This document shows, in pieces, positions 18,301 to 26,996 of a DNA stretch of 64,000 nt. The DNA is from Bacteroidaceae bacterium (lineage in GTDB: Bacteria > Bacteroidota > Bacteroidia > Bacteroidales > Bacteroidaceae), in contig JAGCDQ010000005.1 in the NCBI GenBank assembly GCA_017651245.1, positions 41,380 through 105,379 of the forward strand, read 5' to 3'. The position numbers were made by a program, and so were the translations under genes. Numbering within the stretch: position 1 is the first letter of the stretch; every line of letters starts with the position of its first letter. A model generated the notes under the pieces. It did no database searches, was not told the DNA's origin, and was given only the letters and a program-made list of their open reading frames with translations.

Positions 18301-18386
18301 CAAAGGAAACTAAACCAATCACCCGAAAAGTTTTACCAAAACTAAATATTTTATCAACTTTTTTACTAATTAAACAACTATTTGTT

Positions 18387-21300
18387 ATGAGAAAAATCTA
18401 CACTTTGTTGTTGTCTCTCGTTGCCTCAGTGGCAGCTTGGGCGCAAAGTAGCCCCGATCCATCTACATGGAACGTGGGTGACAACGTGATTGCAGATCTC
18501 GGCATGGGTGACTACGATCCTACTCAGGTATGGTCGTGTAAAGCCAAGGAGAGCGCCAGCTCAAAGACGCCTGGAGATTTTGGTACGTATTGGAAGGGTA
18601 AGGGTCAATTGCTCTTCTCCGACTATCAGGACGCCACAGGTAGTTTGCACAGCGGTAATGCCGATTTGATGCAAACAGGTATCGGTTTCTATGGAGATGG
18701 TAGTATTGCCAAGGAAGCAGATCCCGTCAACATCTACCAGATTGTCAAGTTACCAGCAGGTTGGTACACCATCAGAGTACAAAGCTGTTTCCGCGATGTA
18801 GGTGGTCAAGCAGGTGCACCTTATGGTAGCTGGAAAAAATACAAGGAAGATTGGACTCCTTATCCCAAAATGGCATGGGCTTATGTAGATGTTTATGCTT
18901 CTCAAGCAGATGCAGAGGATGACGCCAAAAAACCTGTTCAGGTATTTGAGAAAGATGTCCGTCACATTGGCGACAGTGAGCAGGAAGACGAAAGACTTGC
19001 CACTAGTCTGGACGAAAGTTGGAGAGATGATGAGACTTACACCATCAATACAACCGAATATGACGAATTTTTTGGAGAAAATGTAGATGTATCATATACA
19101 TTTGCATATCCAAGAAGTATGGTCGGAGCTACCTACTACTTCAAAGCAGGCAAATATTGGAATGAATTCGATGTTCTGTTGGAGAAGGAAGCTTATGTAC
19201 GTATCGGTATCCGCAAGCTTTACAACAATGCAGAAGACTGGCTGACAATGAGTGAATGGCAGGTCATCTACAATGGTAATCCTGAAGAAGACGAGGAAGT
19301 TAGTGCCGACTACGCTCAAACTCAGTTGGATAAAGAGGTGGAGGGAATTAATACCATGAAAGAGAAGCTGCAGACGAAGGATTTCGAGGGAATCCACAAC
19401 GACTTCAACAATTCAGTTGCCGCTTATCTTGAGGATATAATCATGGAAGCACAGTCAGAGTTCGGCGATGCGACAACCGCAGATGAACGTCAGGCTATCA
19501 TTGACCAGATGAAAGCTCTCAACCTGCAGAATGATGCCGACTATGAGTCATTCGGCAACCTTTCATTCTTGCTCGAGAAGTCAAAGAGTTTGTTGGCAAT
19601 GACAAATTATCCTGGTAAGACCACTTTCCAAACTGCATACGACAAGATTTACAAGAATGTCAGAAAGGCATCTTTCGACGAGACAAATCTTCCTGGAGAG
19701 TTTGTTCAGAAGTGCTACGACGAACTTGTAGATGCTCGTGGCGCATATCTTGACACCCAAGAAAAAGACGAAAATGGTGCAAAGGATTTCTCTGCAGTGA
19801 TCAACTTCCCATGGTTCGTTCAGGACAAGTATGCACCAACTAAGAAAGAAGACGGTACTTGGTCTCTAGACGAAGAAACGTGGCTTGATGCTGTCGGTTC
19901 TGGTTCTGACACCTACGCAAACAAGAAAGGAGAGCGTACTGACATTGCCAAAGGCGTTGAAATCATCGACAACAGTACCACTGTCAAGAACAAGTGGTTC
20001 GAAGACAAGGATATGGACGGAAAGAACAACGCCATCACTTTGGAATATATTGATAATGGCCTGATGGCTGTCCATGACGGTTGGCACGCAGCTAACTTCA
20101 ATAGCGGTTCTATGAAGGTTTGCCAGAACGTTCTGGGTCTTCCTAAGGGTTACTACAGCTTGAAAGCCCTCATCCGCAAGAGTGGCGGTGGCACAGGTAA
20201 CTACCACAACATCTTCATGCAGAGCGTTTCAGGCGAAGTGAAGTCTTCTCCTGTTGTAGCATCACAAGAAGATAACGTATGGCAGGAAGTTTCAACTGGT
20301 ATTATCCTTGTAAAAGAGGGTGACAGAGAGCTCCTCATCGGTGGTCAATCAGACCAACTCGCATTGTACACTGGTTTCCGTCTTCTTTTCTACGGCACAG
20401 ATCCTCCAATCGAGAACCTCATCAAGGAGGAAATTGCAGAAATTCAGGAATCAGCAACAGCTCTCACATTCGAAGGTGATAAGAAGTATGTAAACGAACA
20501 GATTGCAAAGTGCGACCTGTCTGCTCTTAACCTTGAGACCTTTGAAACTTACAGAGGTTATGTGGACGATGCACGTCAGTACATTACAGCTGCACTGAAG
20601 GAATATCAGAACCAAAAGGCTGCAGACACTTATGCACAGATCCTCACAGACAATGGTTCTGTTGATGGTGTAGCAGAGATCATCGAGAAGCCTATGGGAG
20701 CAGCAGATGAACTTGGTAAAGCCGAGGCAGACACCTACAAGGACATTGATGGTGTCAACAAACTCGCTGAGAAGTATGGAGAATATATTAAGGTATATGC
20801 AGAGGCAGCCGATTTCGCAAAGAACGACGCTGGTCTCAAGACAACTCTCGATGAGCAGAAGGCATATCTTTCTTCAAACGTAGCAACTACTTCAAGACTT
20901 GACAGCTACATGAGCCATCTGGCTACGCCTATCAACATCAACAAGATGGAGGATCTCAATGCAGCAAATGCAACTGCAGCAGCTCCTGCTGATCTCACTT
21001 CTATGCTCCTGAACCCAAGCTTCGACAAGAGATTAGTGGATGGTGCATGGGTTGAGAATGACTGCGAATGGCAAAGAGGTTATGCTGATGGATGGCATGG
21101 CATGGACATCAACACTTATGACCAAACCATGCAGTTGTCTCGCAACTGCTGCGAACTTTGGAACTCTGGAACAGGTGAATTCTATCAGGAAATCGTAGGT
21201 ATGCCAGCAGGTAAGTACAGAATCAGCTGTCTGGCTGTATATCGCGATGAGGATATCACCGAGGAATCAGTGGCTACTTTCGAAGCAGCTGGCAACGAGA

Positions 21301-21947
21301 AGAACTGGGAAGGTCACAATAACGCACAAATCTACGCTAAGACCCAATCAGACGAAGCATTCTCATACATTAAGGCTCAGGCTGGTCTCAAGGGCACTGA
21401 TAATAGCTTCAATGACGTCGTAAGAGGATATGAAGTAATGGATGAAGAGGCTGATCCAAAGGAATATTATGCAACAATGGTTACAGTTCTTGCACCTGAA
21501 GGCGAAGGTCATGACGATGTGAAGTATCCATATGTTACTGATCAGGATGGATGGACAAACGTTGATCCTAATGCAGAAGACAGAGCTCCATTCGACAAGA
21601 TCATCAACGGTGCCTACTATCCAAACTCTCTCTATGGTATCAAGCAGTGGTTCTTGAACTCTCCTGCAAAGGTGACAAACACTGTTGAAATCGAAGTGAA
21701 GAGCGGTGAGACTCTCAGACTCGGTCTCCGCAAGCCAACTTCAGCTTCGAATGACTGCCTTACTTTCGATGACTTCAAGATTGAGTATCTCTCTGGTGAC
21801 ACCTTCAAGGATATTCTTACCGGCATCGAAGATGTAACAATCGAGAAGCCTGTACAGAATGTTCTCTACAACACTGCCGGTCAGATTGTTGACAGCTCTT
21901 ACAAGGGCATCGTAATCGACAGCAACGGTAAGAAGTACATTCAGTAA
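18387..21947 (+). CDS. Large secreted modular protein, carbohydrate-binding-like modules
   Basis: The 1186-residue product has a signal peptide (1-19, ending AWA) and no recognised catalytic domain. Beta-rich modules contain the signature LPAGWYTIRVQSC near residue 130, LPKGYYSLKALIR near 590 and MPAGKYRISCLAV near 940. The last is preceded by LLNPSFD and WQRGYADGWHG. Between them lie acidic helical stretches such as residues ~310-420 and ~670-820. The C terminus (NVLYNTAGQIV, then GIVIDSNGKKYIQ) resembles degenerate T9SS-type C-terminal segments. It is probably a surface or secreted glycan-binding protein, related to the gene at the left edge. Function beyond that is unknown. Confidence 0.75.
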   Translation: MRKIYTLLLSLVASVAAWAQSSPDPSTWNVGDNVIADLGMGDYDPTQVWSCKAKESASSKTPGDFGTYWKGKGQLLFSDYQDATGSLHSGNADLMQTGIGFYGDGSIAKEADPVNIYQIVKLPAGWYTIRVQSCFRDVGGQAGAPYGSWKKYKEDWTPYPKMAWAYVDVYASQADAEDDAKKPVQVFEKDVRHIGDSEQEDERLATSLDESWRDDETYTINTTEYDEFFGENVDVSYTFAYPRSMVGATYYFKAGKYWNEFDVLLEKEAYVRIGIRKLYNNAEDWLTMSEWQVIYNGNPEEDEEVSADYAQTQLDKEVEGINTMKEKLQTKDFEGIHNDFNNSVAAYLEDIIMEAQSEFGDATTADERQAIIDQMKALNLQNDADYESFGNLSFLLEKSKSLLAMTNYPGKTTFQTAYDKIYKNVRKASFDETNLPGEFVQKCYDELVDARGAYLDTQEKDENGAKDFSAVINFPWFVQDKYAPTKKEDGTWSLDEETWLDAVGSGSDTYANKKGERTDIAKGVEIIDNSTTVKNKWFEDKDMDGKNNAITLEYIDNGLMAVHDGWHAANFNSGSMKVCQNVLGLPKGYYSLKALIRKSGGGTGNYHNIFMQSVSGEVKSSPVVASQEDNVWQEVSTGIILVKEGDRELLIGGQSDQLALYTGFRLLFYGTDPPIENLIKEEIAEIQESATALTFEGDKKYVNEQIAKCDLSALNLETFETYRGYVDDARQYITAALKEYQNQKAADTYAQILTDNGSVDGVAEIIEKPMGAADELGKAEADTYKDIDGVNKLAEKYGEYIKVYAEAADFAKNDAGLKTTLDEQKAYLSSNVATTSRLDSYMSHLATPININKMEDLNAANATAAAPADLTSMLLNPSFDKRLVDGAWVENDCEWQRGYADGWHGMDINTYDQTMQLSRNCCELWNSGTGEFYQEIVGMPAGKYRISCLAVYRDEDITEESVATFEAAGNEKNWEGHNNAQIYAKTQSDEAFSYIKAQAGLKGTDNSFNDVVRGYEVMDEEADPKEYYATMVTVLAPEGEGHDDVKYPYVTDQDGWTNVDPNAEDRAPFDKIINGAYYPNSLYGIKQWFLNSPAKVTNTVEIEVKSGETLRLGLRKPTSASNDCLTFDDFKIEYLSGDTFKDILTGIEDVTIEKPVQNVLYNTAGQIVDSSYKGIVIDSNGKKYIQ

Positions 21948-21978
21948 GTAAAATAGACTAACATAACTATTCTCAATC

Positions 21979-22011
21979 GGGGGATGCGCTACAGGTGCAT
22001 CCCCCTTTTTT
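21979..22011 (+). terminator. Rho-independent terminator
   Basis: GGGGGATGC (21979-21987) and GCATCCCCC (21997-22005) are perfect inverted repeats followed by six T. It closes the 1186-residue protein gene. Confidence 0.95.
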
Positions 22012-22038
22012 GCGGTCTCTAAGGGCAGCTTAAAAAAC

Positions 22039-22113
22039 ACTTAAGTATTTCTTTTAAAACACTTAACTGTTTCCCCACAAAACACTTAAGTATTTTTGAC
22101 AAATCACTTAAGT
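22039..22113. repeat. Array of four ACTTAAGT palindromes at 22-23 bp spacing
   Basis: Boxes lie at 22039, 22061 (ACTTAACT, one mismatch), 22084 and 22106, each within an A/T-rich context like AAACACTTAAGTATTT. The regular two-helical-turn spacing suggests a protein-binding array. The rest of the 385-bp gap (21948-22332) holds the upstream terminator, a -7 element and otherwise A/T-rich sequence. Confidence 0.85.
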
Positions 22114-22235
22114 GTTTTTTTCTATTCTTTTAAAAATAAAACCATGATTTGAGGTTTTGTGACATAAGGAGGGGGAAGGAAACACGGAAACAAATATATG
22201 TAACCTCTCCGAAAACTCGTCCAAGGAAATCTCCG

Positions 22236-22243
22236 TAACTTTG
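22236..22243 (+). promoter_or_regulatory. Promoter -7 element for the 602-residue protein gene
   Basis: TAACTTTG lies 89 nt before the ATG at 22333 and 122 bp downstream of the last ACTTAAGT box. No clear -33 TTTG is visible. Confidence 0.55.
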
Positions 22244-22332
22244 CACATGGAGAAAAGTGACGTCGAATAAGACACTGATTTAACTATCAAAATACAATCT
22301 TTTTATAACAAATTTAACTAAAAACAAAAAAC

Positions 22333-24141
22333 ATGAGAAAAGTTTTACTTTTATTGATTACACTCTTCGTAATCGGGGGAGGTAATTTGTTTGCAAAAAC
22401 TCTGAACGCAGATTTGAGTAAATTGGGTAATGGGCCGTCCTCTACATGGGATGGATTGTCTAATACCATTACATGGACACAGCAGAGTAACAATATGATC
22501 TCAAATTTTAACTTCCCAGCAGGCGATTACAGAGCTTATGAAAAAATCGTAGTTAATGTGTCAGATTTGAACAATGCTATTGGCGTACGAGTTCAGATAA
22601 AAGCTAATGGACAAGAAAAAACTGTACCACTAAATGGGAATGGAACTTTTGAGAAAAAACTCACCGATTTTGGTTTTACGAGTAAAGACCTGGAGCAAGT
22701 GGAATGGATACGCCTTCTGGGTAGCGGATATTATGATGGTGAGAGCCATACCATTAATTCTGACAACCCTGCTTCTGCCAAAATTAACAGTGTGTATCTT
22801 GAAGGACCAGATGGTATTGAGGCTGCTGTTGTCTATGAGGCTCCAGCAGGAACAACAGACTTAAATGATATAGCTGGCTCCTATGCAGCCTTGAAGATAA
22901 CCTATCCAAAGACAATAAAGGGAGAAGCTGCCCTACTTTGTGGCGATGGAGATGGAAGCAATGAGTCCAGTCATGCTGATATTTCCGATTATGATTACTT
23001 ATGCTTCGAAATATCTAGTGTTTCTGGTGGTAGTTCCGATTTACGTGTTTGGATCTGGGATGGCAGCAAAGTTGTTACACTTCGTCCACATCCAATAGCT
23101 GACTGTGCTACTGTAACTGACTGGACAGCCGCTTATTCAATATCTACTCCTGGAACCTATGCTGTAAAAATCAAGGATTATAATTACCTGAAGGGTGCAA
23201 AGACAAATTGGGGAAGTAGTGCAACAATGACCATATCAATGGCATATCTTTCAAAAGGAGATACTCCTGCCGCTTACCTTCCTTCTGGCAAATACACTAT
23301 TGTTGGAGCAGGAGCAACAAGTAATCCATCTCTCACTGATGCTCTTGCTGATGCAAATGCCATCTATTATGATGCAACAGGTGTGACAGGTACGGATGTC
23401 AATCTCGTTCCGACCAACCCCAATGCTATCTTCAAAGCAAATGCAGGTGTGCTTGCCAACACGAAGAATGTGATGGTAGGTACTACGATTGCCAACCTTG
23501 AACTGACCGATGGACATCCATTTGCGGCTCCTGCAGATGCTACGGCTACTGATGCCACATACACTCGCACAATGGGCAACCAGTTTGGTACCATCTGCTT
23601 ACCTTATGCTGTTTCATCTAATGACGATGTGAAATATTACACCTTGGGGGCTTTGTCAAATGACGTTCTGACACTTACAGCAGTAGATGAGTTGGAAGCT
23701 GGTACTCCAGCCATCGTAGAGAAAGTGTCTGGCAGCAGCATCACAGCTGCAGGTTCTGGTGCGTTGACAGCTGTTCAGGCACCTGCTGAAAGCGATTTGC
23801 AACTCTTCGGAAGTTATGAAGCAAAGACCATCCTTGCTTCTGACTATGAAGGAAAGAATATCTATGCGATTTCTGATAACAAGTTCGTACAGGCAACCAC
23901 CAGCATCAATCTCCCTGCATTCCGTGCATACTTTGTTGCAACCCCAGACGCATCCGCAAACATTCGCTTCAACTTCGACGATGAAGAGGATGCGACAGCG
24001 ATTAATGCCCTGACAGGTGAGGGTAATGTAAGCATTGTAAGCATCTACTCTGCTGACGGCGCACAGCAATCTTCTCTCCAGAAGGGTGTCAATGTAGTGA
24101 AGCTGAGCAATGGAGAAGTGAAGAAAATTATTGTAAAGTAA
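22333..24141 (+). CDS. Secreted protein with carbohydrate-binding-like modules
   Basis: The 602-residue product has a signal peptide (1-~21). Two beta-sandwich-like regions follow: about 24-155, with FNFPAGDYRAYEKIVVNVSD, and 160-310, with DYDYLCFEISS and LRVWIWDGSK. These are typical of modules that bind glycans or cap secreted enzymes. A third region (~370-560) has TYTRTMGNQFGTICLPYAVS. The C terminus (VSIYSADGAQQ then NVVKLSNGEVKKIIVK) is a short T9SS-like tail. No catalytic residues are recognisable. It follows the ACTTAAGT array, and a 53-residue peptide gene comes 54 nt later. Confidence 0.75.
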   Translation: MRKVLLLLITLFVIGGGNLFAKTLNADLSKLGNGPSSTWDGLSNTITWTQQSNNMISNFNFPAGDYRAYEKIVVNVSDLNNAIGVRVQIKANGQEKTVPLNGNGTFEKKLTDFGFTSKDLEQVEWIRLLGSGYYDGESHTINSDNPASAKINSVYLEGPDGIEAAVVYEAPAGTTDLNDIAGSYAALKITYPKTIKGEAALLCGDGDGSNESSHADISDYDYLCFEISSVSGGSSDLRVWIWDGSKVVTLRPHPIADCATVTDWTAAYSISTPGTYAVKIKDYNYLKGAKTNWGSSATMTISMAYLSKGDTPAAYLPSGKYTIVGAGATSNPSLTDALADANAIYYDATGVTGTDVNLVPTNPNAIFKANAGVLANTKNVMVGTTIANLELTDGHPFAAPADATATDATYTRTMGNQFGTICLPYAVSSNDDVKYYTLGALSNDVLTLTAVDELEAGTPAIVEKVSGSSITAAGSGALTAVQAPAESDLQLFGSYEAKTILASDYEGKNIYAISDNKFVQATTSINLPAFRAYFVATPDASANIRFNFDDEEDATAINALTGEGNVSIVSIYSADGAQQSSLQKGVNVVKLSNGEVKKIIVK

Positions 24142-24195
24142 GTGAGGTTGAAACAGGTTTTAATTATAAATAAGTAAAAATCAGAATAATTCAAT

Positions 24196-24357
24196 ATGAA
24201 AAAGTATATCAAACCCGAAGTGGCTATTTTTGAGGCAGAACCAGTTGAGTTGATTTGTACATCTCTTGGCAACGGAGGCTCTAGCGCCACCGTCAATGCA
24301 GAAGCTCCATTAGTAGATTTTGAAGAAGAAGACCTTGACTTCAGTAAGGACTTTTGA
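24196..24357 (+). CDS. 53-residue acidic peptide of the MKKYIKPE type
   Basis: The ATG at 24196 opens a 53-codon frame: MKKYIKPEVAIFEAEPVELI, then a central CTSLGNGGSSATVN and a very acidic tail VDFEEEDLDFSKDF. Short peptides starting like this and turning to a small, Gly/Ser-rich middle are, to my knowledge, frequent and uncharacterised in Bacteroidales. It lies 54 nt after the 602-residue secreted protein and is followed by a strong terminator, so it is a plausible last gene of that transcript. No signal peptide is evident. A precursor or leader peptide role is only a possibility. Confidence 0.65.
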   Translation: MKKYIKPEVAIFEAEPVELICTSLGNGGSSATVNAEAPLVDFEEEDLDFSKDF

Positions 24358-24405
24358 CCTTTTCAAAAGTATCAATTTCTAATCATCAACATTCATTATA
24401 ATACA

Positions 24406-24442
24406 ACAGGGGGACGTGCTTGGCACGTCCCCCTGTCTTTTT
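24406..24442 (+). terminator. Rho-independent terminator
   Basis: A 14-bp perfect stem, ACAGGGGGACGTGC (24406-24419) with GCACGTCCCCCTGT (24423-24436), is followed by CTTTTT. It ends the 22333-24357 unit and lies close to the convergent rnr gene. Confidence 0.95.
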
Positions 24443-24459
24443 AGAGTTATTGTCAATGG

Positions 24460-26916
24460 CTATTTCCGCTTGCGCATCTTCTGACGACCACCACCTTTGC
24501 GTTCCCGTTTGGGGGCTTTACCAGTATGCTTGGCGCCGCGCTGGTTGGTTGCCTGAACGAAGGGTTGGTAGAAGACAGGTTCGGCAGTGTAGAGCGAAGA
24601 CTCGTGGGAGACGAGGTCGTAATCGAGTTGCTTACGGAAGAGGTCGGCGTGAGCCACTCGGATGCGGATAGGGTCGCCCAGAGAGAAGCGGTGATGGGTT
24701 TGGCGACCCACGAGGCAGTAGTTCTTGTCGTCGAAGTCGAAGGTTTCCTCCCCCAAGAATCGAACGGCAATGAGACCCTCGCAGTGGTTCTCGTCGATCT
24801 CGGCATAGACGCCAAACTCATTCACGCCGCTGATGTGGGCATCGAACTCCTCACCCAGCTTGTCAGACATGAACTCCACTTGCTTGTACTTGATGCTGGC
24901 ACGTTCGGCACTGGCAGCCAACTGCTCCATCTGGGAAGAGTGCTCGCAGAGGTTCTCGTACTTCTTCTGACTGGCAGACGCCCCACCCTGCTCATAGCGC
25001 GTGAGCAAGCGGTGAACCATCAGGTCAGGATAGCGGCGGATGGGCGACGTGAAGTGAGTGTAGTAGTCGAAGCCCAAGCCATAATGACCGATGTTGTAAG
25101 TGGAATAGACAGCCTTCTGCATCGCACGGAGCGAAGCCATCTCGATAAGGTTCTGGATGCGGTTGCCACGCACGTCACGCAACAGTTTGTTGATGCTCTT
25201 CGCCACATCGGCATTCTTGCCCTGGGTGGTGACGTGGAAGCCGAAGCGGGAAGCCATGTTGGCAAGGTTGTCGAGCTTGTTGGGGTCAGGTTGCTCGTGA
25301 ATACGGTAAGGCAGCGTCTTGGGTGTTTGCCCCTTCTTCACCGCCCCCACGCTTTCAGCCACCGTCCTGTTGGCGAGCAGCATGAACTCCTCCACCAGCT
25401 TGTTCGCATCCTTGGCGTTCTTGAAATAGACACGGATGGGCTTCCCCTTCTCATCAATCTCGAAACGAGGTTCCTCACGATCGAAGTTGATGGCACCCTC
25501 CACAAAACGCTCGTCACGCAGTTTGTGCGCCATGCGGTTGAGGGTGATGAGCAGGTCGGCATATTCGCCCTTCCGATGGTCGGCAGGCACAGGCGTAACA
25601 GGCACCTTGGCGGGGTCAATCGGCGCGAGATTGTCGCGGAAAGCATTCAGTTCGGTATCTGGCAGCACCTCCTGAGCAGGAATCGGCTGTGTGGGCTGCA
25701 CCAAGCCCTGACGAATCAGTTCGCACTCCCGTGCCTCACCATTCTGCTCCAGCAGATACTGCACCTCTTCATAGGTGTAGCGGCGGCACGACTTGATGAC
25801 GGTGTGCTTGATGCGATGACTGAGCACCTCTGCCTCCTCGTTCATCTCGAAAATGGCAGAGAACGTCAGTTTCTCCTCGTTAGGTCGGAGTGAACAGAGC
25901 ATATTGCAGAGATGTTCGGGCAACATCGGAATGGTGCGATCCACCAGATAGACGGAAGTGGCACGTTGCTGCGCCTCCTTGTCGATGACAGAACCTTCCA
26001 GCACATAGTGGCTCACATCGGCGATGTGCACGCCCACCTCCCAGATGCCGTCCTTCAGTTTCTTGATGGAAATGGCATCATCGAAATCCTTCGCATCACG
26101 CGGGTCGATGGTGATAGTGAAAGTGTCGCGGAAATCCTCTCGCTGGGCAATCTCCTCCTTCGTGATGCCTGCCTCGAGCTTGTTGGCAGCAGCCTCCACG
26201 TTCTCGGGATACTTGTATGGCAAACCAAATTCAGCCAAGATGGCATGCATCTCGGTGTTGTTATCACCTTCCTCACCCAACACATCCAGCACCTCACCAA
26301 TGGGGTTACGAGCACCCTGAGGCCAGTCAGTGACCTTCACCACCACCTTCTGCCCGTTCTTCGCGCCTTTCAGCTTGTCGGCAGGGATGATGATGTCGCT
26401 CTGCAAGATGCCCGAGGGCATCGTGAGGAACGCCACGCTGTGCTGAACATCAAGCGTGCCCACAAACGGCTTCTCGCGATGCTTCACAATCTCAATGACC
26501 TCCCCATGTAACTTGTGATGTCCGTATTTCTTCGCATGAATCGCCACCTTGACACGATCGCCAGGCAACGCATGGTTGGTGTCTTCATCATAGATGGAAA
26601 TGCCCATCCCATCATCGGTATCAACATAATTACGACCGCTCGACGTACGATTGAAAGTGCCCTCCACCTCATGAGCCGTACCACGATAAATGAAGTTGCC
26701 ATCGCGGTTCTTCACGATATCGCCCGCCTCCAGCATCTCGTTCAAGATATCCACACACAACATCCTTAGCGGATGCTTGGTCAGCCCCATCTCACTAAAC
26801 ACATTCTTCAACGCAAGTGCTCTTCCCTTGTTCTTGCTCAGGTAGTCACTCACCATGTTTGTTAGTTCACGCTTGTTGATGCTGGACTTCACCAGCCTTG
26901 ATTCTTTCTTTGACAT
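24460..26916 (-). CDS. rnr: Ribonuclease R
   Basis: RNase R is a processive 3'-5' exoribonuclease that degrades structured RNA. The 818-residue protein has an N-terminal helix-turn-helix-like region (about 15-80), cold-shock-type OB domains, the RNB catalytic domain with DPRDAKDFDDA (271-281) supplying the metal-binding aspartates, HFTSPIRRYPDLMVHRLL towards the end of RNB, and an S1 domain (FDAHISGVNEFGVYAEI). The C-terminal tail is Lys/Arg-rich, as in other RNase R enzymes. It has its own promoter, divergent from the epimerase gene. Confidence 0.97.
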   Translation of the reverse strand: MSKKESRLVKSSINKRELTNMVSDYLSKNKGRALALKNVFSEMGLTKHPLRMLCVDILNEMLEAGDIVKNRDGNFIYRGTAHEVEGTFNRTSSGRNYVDTDDGMGISIYDEDTNHALPGDRVKVAIHAKKYGHHKLHGEVIEIVKHREKPFVGTLDVQHSVAFLTMPSGILQSDIIIPADKLKGAKNGQKVVVKVTDWPQGARNPIGEVLDVLGEEGDNNTEMHAILAEFGLPYKYPENVEAAANKLEAGITKEEIAQREDFRDTFTITIDPRDAKDFDDAISIKKLKDGIWEVGVHIADVSHYVLEGSVIDKEAQQRATSVYLVDRTIPMLPEHLCNMLCSLRPNEEKLTFSAIFEMNEEAEVLSHRIKHTVIKSCRRYTYEEVQYLLEQNGEARECELIRQGLVQPTQPIPAQEVLPDTELNAFRDNLAPIDPAKVPVTPVPADHRKGEYADLLITLNRMAHKLRDERFVEGAINFDREEPRFEIDEKGKPIRVYFKNAKDANKLVEEFMLLANRTVAESVGAVKKGQTPKTLPYRIHEQPDPNKLDNLANMASRFGFHVTTQGKNADVAKSINKLLRDVRGNRIQNLIEMASLRAMQKAVYSTYNIGHYGLGFDYYTHFTSPIRRYPDLMVHRLLTRYEQGGASASQKKYENLCEHSSQMEQLAASAERASIKYKQVEFMSDKLGEEFDAHISGVNEFGVYAEIDENHCEGLIAVRFLGEETFDFDDKNYCLVGRQTHHRFSLGDPIRIRVAHADLFRKQLDYDLVSHESSLYTAEPVFYQPFVQATNQRGAKHTGKAPKRERKGGGRQKMRKRK

Positions 26917-26939
26917 AGTATCAGTCGTTTATTTGGTTG

Positions 26940-26947
26940 CAAAGATA
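26940..26947 (-). promoter_or_regulatory. rnr promoter -7 element
   Basis: On the minus strand it reads TATCTTTG, 23 nt before the rnr ATG. It is divergent from the element at 26969-26976. Confidence 0.6.
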
Positions 26948-26968
26948 GTAAATTAAAATTAAAATCCG

Positions 26969-26976
26969 TACCTTTG
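26969..26976 (+). promoter_or_regulatory. Promoter -7 element of the epimerase-PAP2 operon
   Basis: TACCTTTG lies 20 nt before the ATG at 26997. Confidence 0.6.
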
Positions 26977-26996
26977 CAGACAAATTTCAATCAAGC

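Noticed and set aside
24526-25893. 455-codon open frame on the plus strand
   Set aside because: It lies wholly opposite rnr, whose RNB motifs are clear. The antisense frame stays open because of rnr codon bias and shows no domain.
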